Positions 1 through 9,754 are shown, counted from the stretch's first letter. The stretch: 64,000 nt of DNA from Cacconaster sp045642485 (GCA_045642485.1 JAZUIV010000017.1:124001-188000); one strand, 5' to 3'. Translations and numbers: made by a program. Notes: generated from the sequence alone by a model not told the origin.

Positions 1-2373
1 GCCCTTTCCGTGAAGGATTGTGACCTGTCCGACTCCGACCATCGTGGCGTCGTCTATAAAGTGCATCACGATTTCGAGCGCTTCGGCCAGATGCTCTCCC
101 CTGATGTCGATTGAGGGCTTGAAATTGAGCCTGCGACGGCTCACTGATTCGTTGTCGAAATTGTTGACCGGACGGAAGGTCGTTCTTGTCCTCTCCCTGT
201 ACTGCTGGCTGGAGATGACCTCGACTTTCGAGGGTGGAAGAAGGCTGATGATGTTCCCTATGGCCACCGAGACATTCTTACCGGAGATTCTGGTGATTTC
301 CCCAACCATATCATTGTCCTTCAGCCTGACTTTGTCCCCAACCTGAAGAGGCGTTGTCCGGGCCGGCTCGGGAACCTTGGCAACGGGCTTGGCAACAGTC
401 TGTCCGCCACGCTTTTCACGACGTTCCTGTTCCCGCTGGCGACGGGCCAGAATCTGCTGCATCTTGCGCTCGATTGCGGCATCCTTCTCACTCTGCTTTT
501 CAGCATCGAGCCCCTTTGCAAACTCTTTCAACCCCTCACGGGCCTGACGGGTGGTCTCCTTCTCGGCCTGCGACTCCCGAATCTGGCGGATAGCGCGCTC
601 CACCTCGCGATTTGCACCTGCCACGATTTGGGCGGCTTCGGCCTTCGCCTCCTCGATCACGCTCCTTTTAAGTTCCCTGACCTGGCTGAGTTCCTTTTCA
701 TATTTGTCCGTCAGGCTCTCAAGAGCCTTGTCGGTAGTCCTGATTCTGGCCAACTTCTCATCAAGGACTCTCTTGTTCCTGGCAATCTTGCGAAGATTCC
801 TTTCGATGCTGACGTAATCATTCCCGGCCCTGGCCTCCGCATCTTTCACAATCTCTTCGGGAAGGCCTGTCTGACGGGCGAGTTCGAATGCGAAAGAATT
901 GCCGGGCATCCCCTGCTCCAGTTTGAACAAAGGCCTGATGGCGGCCCCGTCGAAAAGCATCGCCCCGTTCTCCACCCCACCGCTGCGGTCGGCATATAGC
1001 TTAAGGTTGGTGTAGTGCGTGGTTATCACCCCGTAAACCCCCATATTGTCAAGCCGGGAGAGGACTGCCTCGGCGATTGCCCCTCCGGCCGCCGGCTCAG
1101 TGCCGCTGCCGAACTCGTCAATCAGCACAAGGGAATCCCCGGTTGCGTGCTCGATTATGTCGCGTAAACTTTTCAGATGGGAACTGTAGGTGCTCAGGTC
1201 GTTTTCGATGGACTGATTGTCCCCTATGTCGATGAAGATGTTGTCGAAAATCAGCATCTCACTCACCTCTGAGGTAGGAATCAGCATACCCCACTGGAAC
1301 ATATATTGGAGAAGGCCCACTGTCTTGAGGCAGACACTCTTTCCCCCGGCATTCGGACCGGATATCAAAAGTATGTGCTTCTCTTTGGTAAGAGTCAGAG
1401 TGAGAGGCACTATCTCCTTCTTCTCCCGTCTGAGGGAGGCTTCCAGAAGAGGATGGCGGGCACGCCTCAGGGAAAGGGTGCCGTCGGTTGAGATGACCGG
1501 CATCCCGGCTATCATATCGAGCGCGACCAGAGCCTTGGCCCGGATGAAATCCAGTTCCCCGATATAATCGGAGGCCGTTATGAGGTCCGCCAGATATGGC
1601 CGCAGGAACTCAGTGAATTCGAAGAGAATCCTGGAGATTTCCCTCTGCTCCTCAAAACGCAGCTCCCTTATCCGGTTGTTGAGTTCTATCACTTCAAGGG
1701 GTTCGATGAACGATGTCCTTCCGCTGGACGACTCGTCGTAGACGACGCCCTGTATCTTCTTTTTATTTGCACTCGGAACCGGAATGAGGATGTGTCCGTC
1801 CCGCATCGAAGCCTCGACGTCGGCATCAACAAGACCCTCATCCTGAGCACTCTTGAGAATAGATGCAATTCTGCGGGATATCGAGCCCTCCATCCCGCGG
1901 AGGCTGCGCCTGATTTCACCGAGTGCCTCCGAAGCCGTGTCCTTCACCTCTCCGTTCCTGTCAAGAATCGTCTCCATACGCCTTGCCGTCTCCGGGTAGA
2001 ATACAACGGATGATGTCATCCTGCGCAGCGCCGGGTAGAGGTCATCCTTGCATTCCTGAAAAAAGGCAAGAATTCTGCGGAGGGTGTCAAGGCTTGCCTT
2101 CAAAGTCCTCAGGTCCTTCAGAGATATGGATGTGTTCTCCGCCTGCAGGGGAACCAGGAAAGGCCTTGTATCATAATAACCTCCACCGGGAAAACTATCC
2201 TCGAACATACAGATCAGCCGCATCTCGTCGGTCAGGGAGAGCCTTGTCATAATCTGTTCCCTGTCGCGGGAAATCTGCTCCCCCTCCACCTTTCTGGCCG
2301 CATAGCCGGTGGAGCACCTCACGGCAATCCGGCCGCGGACCTTGTCGAACCCTATCTTCTGCTCCAGAATCAT
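1..2373 (-). CDS. mutS2: MutS2 family ATPase/endonuclease (3' end beyond window)
   Basis: MutS2 binds branched DNA or stalled, collided ribosomes; members use an ABC-type ATPase and a C-terminal Smr nuclease domain. The minus strand is open from ATG 2373 to base 1 (791 codons). Visible in order: an N-terminal helical core, the MutS ATPase with Walker A GPNAGGKS and Walker B region LVLIDEFGSGTEP, a long charged coiled coil (KEKELSQVRELKRSV region), a basic linker, and the first part of the Smr domain (SIDIRGEHLAEALEIV, then HGKG at the window edge). Only the end of Smr is missing, so full length should be near 830 residues. Its ATG overlaps the TGA of cdaA by 4 bp (ATGA), so the two are probably translationally coupled. 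The start is fixed by this overlap and by the conserved N-terminus. It lacks the mismatch-recognition domain of MutS1. Confidence 0.95.
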   Translation of the reverse strand, partial: MILEQKIGFDKVRGRIAVRCSTGYAARKVEGEQISRDREQIMTRLSLTDEMRLICMFEDSFPGGGYYDTRPFLVPLQAENTSISLKDLRTLKASLDTLRRILAFFQECKDDLYPALRRMTSSVVFYPETARRMETILDRNGEVKDTASEALGEIRRSLRGMEGSISRRIASILKSAQDEGLVDADVEASMRDGHILIPVPSANKKKIQGVVYDESSSGRTSFIEPLEVIELNNRIRELRFEEQREISRILFEFTEFLRPYLADLITASDYIGELDFIRAKALVALDMIAGMPVISTDGTLSLRRARHPLLEASLRREKKEIVPLTLTLTKEKHILLISGPNAGGKSVCLKTVGLLQYMFQWGMLIPTSEVSEMLIFDNIFIDIGDNQSIENDLSTYSSHLKSLRDIIEHATGDSLVLIDEFGSGTEPAAGGAIAEAVLSRLDNMGVYGVITTHYTNLKLYADRSGGVENGAMLFDGAAIRPLFKLEQGMPGNSFAFELARQTGLPEEIVKDAEARAGNDYVSIERNLRKIARNKRVLDEKLARIRTTDKALESLTDKYEKELSQVRELKRSVIEEAKAEAAQIVAGANREVERAIRQIRESQAEKETTRQAREGLKEFAKGLDAEKQSEKDAAIERKMQQILARRQREQERREKRGGQTVAKPVAKVPEPARTTPLQVGDKVRLKDNDMVGEITRISGKNVSVAIGNIISLLPPSKVEVISSQQYRERTRTTFRPVNNFDNESVSRRRLNFKPSIDIRGEHLAEALEIVMHFIDDATMVGVGQVTILHGKG

Positions 2374-3152
2374 TTTCTATAGAACTTTTCAAGGGCAAGC
2401 CGCAGGTCCATCGCGGAACTGACAGAAGAGAGGATTCCATCCCTCACAAAATGAATCTCCCCCGTCTCCTCGGAGACCACTATCGCAGCGGCATCCGAAA
2501 CCTCGGAAATTCCAAGCGCGGCTCTGTGACGCATACCGAAACGCGGAGGAACATCCTCCCTTTCGGTTATGGGGAGAGTGCATCTGGCCGCAAGGATTCT
2601 GTCCGAAGACATTATCATCGCCCCGTCGTGAAGGGGCGTGTTCTTGAAAAAGATGTTTTCGATGAGACGGCTGTTGATTCCGGCCGAGATGATATCACCC
2701 GTCTGGATGAAGGAGGCCAGTTCATCCCGCCCCTTGACAACTATCAGTGCGCCTGTCTTTGTCTGAGCCATATTCACACAGGCGTTGATGACCTCATCCA
2801 GATGCTCCGGAGTGATTTCCGAAGCCCTGTCGCTCTTGAGGAAACGGTGGATCAGACGTGAGGGGAAGTTGGAACCGTGCACCCCGAGATGGAAAAGGAA
2901 ACGGCGGATTTCAGGCTGGAAAATTATGAGCAGGGCTATCACACCCACACCCAGCAACTGCCCGAGAATAAAAGACAGAAGCTTCATCCCGAACAGCCTT
3001 GCGACAATCCAGATGACGTATATACCGATTATTCCTCCGAATATCCTTGTGGCGTTGGTCCCCCTCACGAGTTTGATAATCCAATAGATGAGTCCCGCAA
3101 CAAGAACAACGTCCAGAAAATCCACGAAGGTGACGTTGACAAAATCAAACAT
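2370..3152 (-). CDS. cdaA: Diadenylate cyclase CdaA (c-di-AMP synthase)
   Basis: Condenses two ATP into the second messenger c-di-AMP at the inner face of the cytoplasmic membrane. The 260-residue protein has the normal CdaA layout: hydrophobic segments at about residues 13-29, 38-58 and 61-79, then a DAC (DisA_N) domain from about 90. The two signature motifs are present: DGA at 176-178 and RHR at 208-210, the latter within GMRHRAALG. Nothing catalytic is missing. No YbbR-like regulator (CdaR), the usual Firmicutes partner, is adjacent; instead mutS2 follows with a 4-bp overlap. The start at 3152 gives the expected membrane N-terminus and lies 7 bp from a TAACTTTG promoter box, so the message may be leaderless or nearly so. 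Confidence 0.95.
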   Translation of the reverse strand: MFDFVNVTFVDFLDVVLVAGLIYWIIKLVRGTNATRIFGGIIGIYVIWIVARLFGMKLLSFILGQLLGVGVIALLIIFQPEIRRFLFHLGVHGSNFPSRLIHRFLKSDRASEITPEHLDEVINACVNMAQTKTGALIVVKGRDELASFIQTGDIISAGINSRLIENIFFKNTPLHDGAMIMSSDRILAARCTLPITEREDVPPRFGMRHRAALGISEVSDAAAIVVSEETGEIHFVRDGILSSVSSAMDLRLALEKFYRK

Positions 3153-3159
3153 AACGGCG

Positions 3160-3167
3160 CAAAGTTA
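3160..3167 (-). promoter_or_regulatory. Predicted -7 box for cdaA-mutS2
   Basis: On the minus strand the sequence reads TAACTTTG, an exact match to the Bacteroidota TAnnTTTG -7 element. It ends 7 bp before the cdaA ATG. No convincing TTTG is seen at the -33 position. The predicted transcript would have almost no leader. Confidence 0.55.
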
Positions 3168-3223
3168 TGAAAAACATACCTATTAATTGTTCATTTCTTT
3201 TTATTATTTTCTCGAAAAACCCC

Positions 3224-3254
3224 TTTGTTAATTTAATATATAAAATTATCTTTG
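3224..3254 (+). promoter_or_regulatory. Predicted Bacteroidota promoter of the TonB-dependent receptor gene
   Basis: TTTG at 3224-3227 and TATCTTTG at 3247-3254 are separated by 19 bp, a full match to the TTTG-N19-TAnnTTTG housekeeping promoter of this phylum. The surrounding 3170-3290 stretch is AT-rich. The predicted start site is about 35 bp before the ATG at 3295. Confidence 0.75.
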
Positions 3255-3294
3255 CCGCGTTGAAATTTACATTTTTTCTAACCTATAATTCTTT

Positions 3295-6200
3295 ATGAAA
3301 AAAACACTCAAACTCTTTGCTGTGGCCGTTCTTGGTCTGTTTGTCAGCGTTGCAATGAATGCACAGTTGACAACATCAACCATAAGCGGTAAAATCACTG
3401 ACAAACAGGGAGCTGTGCCCGGTGCGGCAATTATAGCCACACACGTTCCCACAGGTGCCCAGTACTATGCGGTATCCAACAACGAGGGCCGTTATTCAAT
3501 CCAGGGTATGCGTCCCGGCGGGCCTTACACCGTATCCGTTCAGCTCCTGGGTTACAAGACAACCGTCTTCACCGACATCACTCTCAAACTGAGTGAAATC
3601 TACGCTCAGGACGTCCAGCTTCAGGATGCCACGGAACAGCTCGACGAGGTAATCGTAGTCGCCTCCGCCAGCAAATTTGTCAACGAGAAGACAGGTGCTT
3701 CGACAAACGTTTCCAACCGTCAGATGATGGACCTTCCCAACTCCAGCCGCAGCATCAGCGCAATCACCAAACTCTCCCCCTATTCCAACGGTATGAGTTT
3801 CGCGGGCGCTGACGGCCGTTCAACCAACTTCACTGTTGACGGTGCGAACCTGAACAACAACTTCGGTCTTTCTTCAAACCTCCCCGGTGGCGGAACCCCT
3901 ATTTCCCTCGATGCAATCGACGAGATTCAGCTCGTAGTCGCTCCCTATGACGTACGTCAGAGCAACTTCGTAGGCGGCGGCATCAACGCCGTCACCAAGT
4001 CAGGTACCAACACCTTCAAAGGTACTGCATACACCTATTTCAATAATCAGGACCTTCGCGGCAACACAGTAATGGGTGAAGACCTCGGTACTCGCAAGAG
4101 CGAATCCGACCTCATCTACGGTGCCACCTTCGGCGGCCCTATCGTAAAGGACAAGCTCTTCTTCTTCGTCAACTTCGAAATGCAGAAGAAGCCCGATCAG
4201 ACCATCAAGTACACCCCTGATGCCGCAAACCAGGCAATTCTCAAGAAGATCAGCGACAAGCTCATCAACGACTACGGTTATGACCCGGGTTCCTACACCG
4301 ACTTCCCCGGCGGTATCGACAATATGAAGATTCTGGCCCGTCTGGACTGGAACATCTCCCAGAAACACAAACTTGCCTTCCGTTTCAACTATACCAAGAA
4401 CGAACAGTGGTACACCCCCAACGGAAACTCCTGCGACGACAACTACCGCAACAAGGGTTTCAACCGTTCAAGCGACATCTCATTCCCGTTCGCGTACAAT
4501 ATGTACTCCCAGATGAACAACGTGATGTCATTCGCCCTTGAGCTCAACAGCCGTTTCTCAGACAACGTGCAGAACCGCTTCATCGCCACCTATACCGACA
4601 TCAACGACCAGCGCGGCAGCAAGTCAAGCCCGTTCCCTCACGTTGACATTATGACCGGTGACACCTCCAGCGGAAACTATATTCCCTACACCTCATTCGG
4701 TTACGAGCTTTTCACCTGGAACAACGGTGTGAAGAACAAAGTCGCCAACATCCAGGACAACGTCTCAATCGAACTTGGCAACCACAACCTCACCGCAGGT
4801 ATCAACTGGGAATATCAGAACGCAGTCAACTCCTATATGCGTAACGGTACCGGTTACTACCGCTTCGCCAACGTTGACGATTTCCTCAACGGCAACCTGC
4901 CTTTGAGCTTCGCTCTCACCTACGGCTATGACGGCAACGAAAACCCCGCCGGTGAAGTCCGCTACAATCAGTTCGCTCTCTACGTTCAGGATGACTGGCA
5001 GATCAGCGACCGCTTCAAACTGACCTACGGTGTGCGCGGTGACCTTCTTGCATACGACAACTCCTGCATCGCCACCAACCCCAACATCCTCGCATACGAT
5101 ATGGGAGGCAGAAGCGTAGATACAGGTAAATACCCCAAGGCCAACCTTCAGGTATCACCCCGTATCGGTTTCAATTGGGATATCGCAGGTGACAAGAGCC
5201 TCGTCCTCCGCGGAGGTACAGGTTTCTTCCAGGGCCGTCTCCCTCTTGTATTCTTCACCAATATGCCTCAGTATTCAGGTATGATTCAGGGTGGAGCAAG
5301 CAAGGGTATCTACAGCACCTCTCTCAAGAACGGTGTTCCTGTTTACACTGCGGAAAATCAGAGAGTTCTCTCTTCTCTTATGCAGAACGGCAAGATTGTC
5401 ACAGACGTGAAAGAGATGCAGAAGATTCTCAACCTCCCCTCTTCTCCTTCATCAGAGAGCGCAGGTATGGGTGGAAACTCCTACATCAGCGGTGTTGACC
5501 CCGACTTCAAGATGCCTCAGATCTGGAAGACATCCCTCGCAGTCGACTACAAGTTCCCCACTTCGTTCCCCTTCACAGTTACAGCTGAAGGTATGCTCAA
5601 CAAAGTCATCTACGGTGTAACCCTCAATGACTGGAACCTCAACGAGAACAAGGCCAACAAGCATTTCCGCGGACCCGACAGCCGTATTGACTACACAAGA
5701 TGCCCTCAGGCCTACTACGGAAGCACCCACGCTTACGTGATGACCAATTCAACCGACGGTTGGGGCTACACAGCCAACGTCACTTTCAATATGACTCCCG
5801 CCAAGAACCTCGACCTGATGCTTGCATATACCCGCACCGAGTCCAAGGAAATCTCAGGTATGCCCGGAAGTGCTGCCGAATCAGCTTATACAGGTGTTTA
5901 CACCGTCAACGGCCCCAACTTCAATACAGCTATGCGTTCAGAATATGTAGTGCCTGACAAGCTTATCGGTAGCATCAACTACTTCATTCCTTTCAAGGCA
6001 TTCCACGGCCGTGGTCTCCACCTCAACCTCTTCTACACAGGTATGAGCGCCAATGGATACAACTACGTATATTCCAACGATATGAACGGCGACGGTATCG
6101 CAGCTGACCTTATCTACATCCCTGCATCTCCCAGCGAAATCGCTTTCAAGAGCACTGCAGATCAGGCTGCTTTCTGGCAGTTCGTAAATCAGGATCCTTA

Positions 6201-6582
6201 CCTGAGCACTCACAAGGGACAGTATGCTGAATCCTGGGCAGCCCGCGCACCCTGGCTTCACAGATTTGACGCCCGTATCGCCGAGGACTTCTGCTTCAAG
6301 GCCGGCAACACAACCCACAATTTCCAGCTCAGCGTTTCCATCGACAACATCGGAAACCTCTTCAACTCTAATTGGGGTGTAACCCGTCTGTCAACTTATC
6401 AGACTTCTTACTCAGGTGCAATCGGAATCCTCAAGTATGAAGGCGTAAACGACAACAACCGTCCTGTATTCTCAATGAACAAAGTTGACGGTGCATATCC
6501 TACAGAGAGCTATGCAAACTTCGTAAACACCAGCACCCAGTGCTGGAGAATCCTCTTCGGTCTGAAGTATTTCTTCAACTAA
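3295..6582 (+). CDS. TonB-dependent receptor with carboxypeptidase-like N-domain (Oar-like)
   Basis: Outer-membrane beta-barrel of 1095 residues that would take up a ligand using TonB energy. It starts with a signal peptide (MKKTLKLFAVAVLGLF, cleavage near AMNAQ), then a carboxypeptidase-regulatory-like domain at about 27-115 (ISGKITDKQGAVPGAAI), a plug domain at about 130-240 (NRQMMDLPNSSRS to VTKSGTNTFKG), and a long barrel ending in aromatic FGLKYFFN. The plug text GGGINAVTKSGTN resembles Oar/OmpA-related receptors rather than SusC; no SusC-type plug start, SusD partner or anti-sigma gene lies next to it. It is monocistronic between its own promoter and a terminator at 6604-6631. The ligand cannot be told; Oar relatives have been tied to protein or peptide handling, which is only a hint here. 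Confidence 0.9.
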   Translation: MKKTLKLFAVAVLGLFVSVAMNAQLTTSTISGKITDKQGAVPGAAIIATHVPTGAQYYAVSNNEGRYSIQGMRPGGPYTVSVQLLGYKTTVFTDITLKLSEIYAQDVQLQDATEQLDEVIVVASASKFVNEKTGASTNVSNRQMMDLPNSSRSISAITKLSPYSNGMSFAGADGRSTNFTVDGANLNNNFGLSSNLPGGGTPISLDAIDEIQLVVAPYDVRQSNFVGGGINAVTKSGTNTFKGTAYTYFNNQDLRGNTVMGEDLGTRKSESDLIYGATFGGPIVKDKLFFFVNFEMQKKPDQTIKYTPDAANQAILKKISDKLINDYGYDPGSYTDFPGGIDNMKILARLDWNISQKHKLAFRFNYTKNEQWYTPNGNSCDDNYRNKGFNRSSDISFPFAYNMYSQMNNVMSFALELNSRFSDNVQNRFIATYTDINDQRGSKSSPFPHVDIMTGDTSSGNYIPYTSFGYELFTWNNGVKNKVANIQDNVSIELGNHNLTAGINWEYQNAVNSYMRNGTGYYRFANVDDFLNGNLPLSFALTYGYDGNENPAGEVRYNQFALYVQDDWQISDRFKLTYGVRGDLLAYDNSCIATNPNILAYDMGGRSVDTGKYPKANLQVSPRIGFNWDIAGDKSLVLRGGTGFFQGRLPLVFFTNMPQYSGMIQGGASKGIYSTSLKNGVPVYTAENQRVLSSLMQNGKIVTDVKEMQKILNLPSSPSSESAGMGGNSYISGVDPDFKMPQIWKTSLAVDYKFPTSFPFTVTAEGMLNKVIYGVTLNDWNLNENKANKHFRGPDSRIDYTRCPQAYYGSTHAYVMTNSTDGWGYTANVTFNMTPAKNLDLMLAYTRTESKEISGMPGSAAESAYTGVYTVNGPNFNTAMRSEYVVPDKLIGSINYFIPFKAFHGRGLHLNLFYTGMSANGYNYVYSNDMNGDGIAADLIYIPASPSEIAFKSTADQAAFWQFVNQDPYLSTHKGQYAESWAARAPWLHRFDARIAEDFCFKAGNTTHNFQLSVSIDNIGNLFNSNWGVTRLSTYQTSYSGAIGILKYEGVNDNNRPVFSMNKVDGAYPTESYANFVNTSTQCWRILFGLKYFFN

Positions 6583-6603
6583 TCGGTTGATTATAGAATA
6601 TTG

Positions 6604-6631
6604 AAAAGGCGGTCTTTTCAGACCGCCTTTT
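6604..6631. terminator. Bidirectional intrinsic terminator
   Basis: A perfect 12-bp stem (AAAAGGCGGTCT at 6604-6615 with AGACCGCCTTTT at 6620-6631) closes a 4-nt loop. A/T tracts on both sides let it serve the receptor gene on plus and the glyA-metK-DUF3109 operon on minus; the stop codon of the latter (6630-6632) overlaps the stem. Confidence 0.85.
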
Positions 6632-7214
6632 ATTTTGCCATCATCTCCGCGGCGGCGGAGAGCTGTTCGTAGAAATCTTGGCCGTAGGCATCGGTCAGGG
6701 GCCGGCGCAGAAACTGATACACGCGGATGCCTTCACGCCTGCCTTTTTCGAAGGCGCAGTTGCAGATATCCCAGCGATGCAGGTTAAGTGCGGTCATACC
6801 ATTGGACAGTCTTGAAGCGCGTATAGGATAAAGTCTGCAGGATATGGGCTTGACAAAGGGGCATTTGCCTTCGGCATTCGCCCTCTCGATTGCACAGAGA
6901 CAATTCTCCCCTTCGAACAGTGTATATGCACACTCCTCGCCATTTCCGAGCAGAGGCGTCTCATAATCTCCGTCCGCACCGACACGGAAGAACCCGCCGC
7001 TTTCGACTTCGGCTCTCCCTTCCCTGCTCATGAATTCTTTGTACTTCGGGAAATTCCGTTTGAGAAGAGCGCATTCCTTCCGCAGCAGCGGAGCCCCTCC
7101 CTCTCCCTCTATGCAACAGGCACCCCTGCAACTGTCATAGTCGCAGCAGAAATATTCAAGAAGAATCTCTGAAGAGACGAGAATATCCCCTATGAGTATG
7201 GGGAGCTGCCTCAT
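6630..7214 (-). CDS. DUF3109 family cysteine-rich protein
   Basis: A 194-residue cytosolic protein of the DUF3109 family, common in Bacteroidota and related to YkgJ-type proteins proposed to bind zinc or iron-sulfur; no reaction is established. Visible are a cysteine-rich start (YFCCDYDSCRGACCIEGEGG) and later cysteines in EECAYTLFEGENCLCAI, GKCPFVKPISCRLYPIR and WDICNCAFEKG, all likely metal ligands. An upstream ATG at 7232 is possible but would overlap metK by 22 bp. The ATG at 7214 gives the ATGA overlap with the metK stop, a spacing repeated elsewhere in this window, and a better N-terminus (MRQLPILIG). It is the last gene of glyA-metK-DUF3109. Confidence 0.85.
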   Translation of the reverse strand: MRQLPILIGDILVSSEILLEYFCCDYDSCRGACCIEGEGGAPLLRKECALLKRNFPKYKEFMSREGRAEVESGGFFRVGADGDYETPLLGNGEECAYTLFEGENCLCAIERANAEGKCPFVKPISCRLYPIRASRLSNGMTALNLHRWDICNCAFEKGRREGIRVYQFLRRPLTDAYGQDFYEQLSAAAEMMAK

Positions 7215-8449
7215 TTCAAAAGAGTTGCGCACCTGTCAACACTGTCGAGAAGTTCCCATCCGAAGAACTGAACCTCCTTTCTCACGGTACGGCCGCCTTC
7301 CCTAACCTCAACCTCTGCTCTGTAGGGTTTCCTGCCCATATGCCCATAGGCGGCGGTAGGTTCATATATAGGATACAGCAATCCGAACTTTTCAGTGATT
7401 GAAGCAGGCCTCAAGTCGAACAGGTCGTTGATTCTGTCTGCAATCTGACCGTCGGTCAGGCCGCACTTCGAGGTGCCGTAAGTATTGACGAAAATGCTGA
7501 CGGGCCTTGCCACACCGATAGCGTAGGAAATCTGGACAAGCATCTCGGAGGCAACACCTGCAGCCACCATATTCTTTGCAATGTACCTGGCGGCATACGC
7601 CGCGCTCCTGTCAACCTTGCTGGGATCCTTCCCGGAGAAGGCTCCTCCACCGTGGGCTCCGCGGCCTCCGTAAGTGTCAACTATTATCTTGCGCCCTGTA
7701 AGACCGGTGTCTCCGTGAGGGCCGCCGATGACAAACTGCCCGGTAGGGTTTACGTGAAGTACATAGTCCTCCTTGAAGAGCGCCGCCGTTGCAGGACCGA
7801 CCTTCGCTCTGACTCTCGGCAGAAGTATATTCTTAATGTCCTCGCGGATTTTCTCCTGAGAAATGCCTTCATCGTGCTGGGTGCTCAAGACAATGGTATG
7901 AATCCTGGAGGGAGTGTGGTCGTCATTATATTCTATGGTAAACTGGCACTTTGCATCCGGCCTCAGATAAGGCATCGGGGAGTTGCAGTCGTGGCGTATT
8001 GCGGCAAGCTCCATCAAGGTGGTATGAGCCAGACTCAAAGGCAGAGGCATATAACTTTCCGTCTCCGAACAGGCATAACCGAACATCATCCCCTGATCTC
8101 CGGCACCCTGGTCTTCATTTCCGGAGCGGACCACTCCTCTTGCGATGTCGGCACTCTGCTCGTGAAGAGTTGATATCACGGCGCAGGAATCTGCATCGAA
8201 TTTGTAATCGCTTTTTGTGTAGCCTATGCGACGGATTGTCCGGCGGGCAATCTCCTGAATGTCCACGTATGCTTCGTGGCTTGTGGCTTCACCTCCCACA
8301 ATGACAAGTCCGGTGCTGACAAAAGTCTCGCAGGCAACGTGGGAAGCCCTGTCCTGGCGAAGGAATTCGTCAAGTATCGCATCCGAAATCTGGTCCGCGA
8401 CCTTGTCGGGATGCCCTTCCGATACTGATTCTGAAGTAAATAAGTACAT
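7211..8449 (-). CDS. metK: S-adenosylmethionine synthetase
   Basis: Makes SAM from methionine and ATP in the cytosol. The 412-residue protein (from ATG 8449) begins YLFTSESVSEGHPDKVADQ, the classic MetK opening with the ATP-binding GHPDK. It also has the GAGDQGMMFGYA loop and the glycine-rich GGGAFSGKDPSKVDRSAAY motif, plus FVIGGPHGDTGLTGRKI. It is a little longer than the 384-residue E. coli enzyme because of small insertions typical of the Bacteroidota form. An upstream ATG at 8461 would read into the glyA stop; ATG 8449, one base after that stop, gives the conserved start. It lies between glyA and the DUF3109 gene. Confidence 0.97.
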   Translation of the reverse strand: MYLFTSESVSEGHPDKVADQISDAILDEFLRQDRASHVACETFVSTGLVIVGGEATSHEAYVDIQEIARRTIRRIGYTKSDYKFDADSCAVISTLHEQSADIARGVVRSGNEDQGAGDQGMMFGYACSETESYMPLPLSLAHTTLMELAAIRHDCNSPMPYLRPDAKCQFTIEYNDDHTPSRIHTIVLSTQHDEGISQEKIREDIKNILLPRVRAKVGPATAALFKEDYVLHVNPTGQFVIGGPHGDTGLTGRKIIVDTYGGRGAHGGGAFSGKDPSKVDRSAAYAARYIAKNMVAAGVASEMLVQISYAIGVARPVSIFVNTYGTSKCGLTDGQIADRINDLFDLRPASITEKFGLLYPIYEPTAAYGHMGRKPYRAEVEVREGGRTVRKEVQFFGWELLDSVDRCATLLK

Positions 8450-8450
8450 T

Positions 8451-9731
8451 CTACCAAACATTCAACGGTATTCCGGCCATTTTCTTTCTGACCTTCTCGT
8501 GAACGGAGGCAATCACTTTCTCATTCTCCACGTCCGCAAGAACTTCATCAATCTCCTTTACTATCCACTCCATATCCTTCTCCACCATACCTCTGGATGT
8601 GATGGCCGGGGTCCCTACCCTGATACCTGAAGTCTGGAAAGGAGAACGAGTATCAAACGGAACCATATTTTTGTTGACGGTGATACCGGCACGTACCAGA
8701 GCATTCTCGGCAACCTTTCCCGTCAGATCGGGATACTTGGTCCTGAGGTCAATCAGGATAAGATGGTTGTCCGTACCGCCGGAGACCACTTTATATCCTT
8801 TGGCCGTGAACGCGGAAGCCATAACGGCGGCATTCTTCACGACCTGGGTCTGGTATGCCTTGAATTCGGGCTGGAGCGCCTCATAGAAAGAGACTGCCTT
8901 TGCGGCAATGCAATGCTCGAGAGGACCACCCTGGGTGCCCGGGAAAATGGAGGAATTGAGAACTGCGCTCATCTTCTTGATTTCCCCCTTGGGAGTTGTG
9001 ATTCCCCAGGGATTGTCAAAATCCTTGCCCATAAGTATGATACCACCGCGAGGACCCCTGAGGGTCTTGTGGGTTGTCGATGTAACAATATGAGCATAAT
9101 TCACGGGGTTCTTGAGCAGACCTGCGGCTATCAGACCCGCCGTGTGAGCCATATCGACCATCAGAATGGCACCGATGGAATCCGCTATTGCACGCATCCT
9201 TTCATAGTCCCATTCACGGGAGTAGGCCGAAGCGCCGCCGATTATCAGTTTCGGCTTATATTCCAAAGCCTTCCGCTCCATATCGTCATAATCAATCAAG
9301 CCCGTGGACTCTTTCACGCAATAACCTACGGCCTTGTAGGTCTTGCCGGAGACATTGACCGGAGAGCCGTGAGTGAGATGCCCACCGTGAGCAAGATCCA
9401 GACCCATAAACGTATCGCCCGGATTGAGGCAGGCGAAAAGGACTGCAGTATTGGCCTGGGCTCCGGAATGAGGCTGTACATTCGCATATTCAGCATCGAA
9501 AAGTTGTTTCACGCGGTCTATGGCAAGCTGCTCGATTTTATCTATTACCTCGCATCCTCCATAATACCTTGCACCGGGATAGCCCTCCGCATATTTGTTA
9601 GTACAAACGCTGCCCAATGCCTCAAGAACCTGTTCACTGACAAAATTCTCCGAAGCGATGAGTTCGATGCCGCTCATCTGCCTCTCCTCTTCCCTCTTAA
9701 CTAAATCTGAAAGCAGAACGTCGTATTTCAT
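8451..9731 (-). CDS. glyA: Serine hydroxymethyltransferase
   Basis: PLP enzyme converting serine and THF to glycine and 5,10-methylene-THF, the main source of one-carbon units. The 426-residue protein is family length. Motifs seen: ELIASENFVS near the start, GYPGARYYGG, the THF/PLP region MVDMAHTAGLIAAG, and the PLP-lysine motif TSTTHKTLRGPRGG. Glycine and one-carbon products feed the purine genes a few kb away and FolD in the purD-folD fusion. It is the first gene of glyA-metK-DUF3109 and has a promoter at 9755-9785. Confidence 0.97.
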   Translation of the reverse strand: MKYDVLLSDLVKREEERQMSGIELIASENFVSEQVLEALGSVCTNKYAEGYPGARYYGGCEVIDKIEQLAIDRVKQLFDAEYANVQPHSGAQANTAVLFACLNPGDTFMGLDLAHGGHLTHGSPVNVSGKTYKAVGYCVKESTGLIDYDDMERKALEYKPKLIIGGASAYSREWDYERMRAIADSIGAILMVDMAHTAGLIAAGLLKNPVNYAHIVTSTTHKTLRGPRGGIILMGKDFDNPWGITTPKGEIKKMSAVLNSSIFPGTQGGPLEHCIAAKAVSFYEALQPEFKAYQTQVVKNAAVMASAFTAKGYKVVSGGTDNHLILIDLRTKYPDLTGKVAENALVRAGITVNKNMVPFDTRSPFQTSGIRVGTPAITSRGMVEKDMEWIVKEIDEVLADVENEKVIASVHEKVRKKMAGIPLNVW

Positions 9732-9754
9732 ATTGTTTTGTTATTTTTGTTCCG

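Noticed and set aside
8763..9704. 313-codon frame antisense to glyA
   Set aside because: Shadow of a conserved enzyme gene; no domain is seen.
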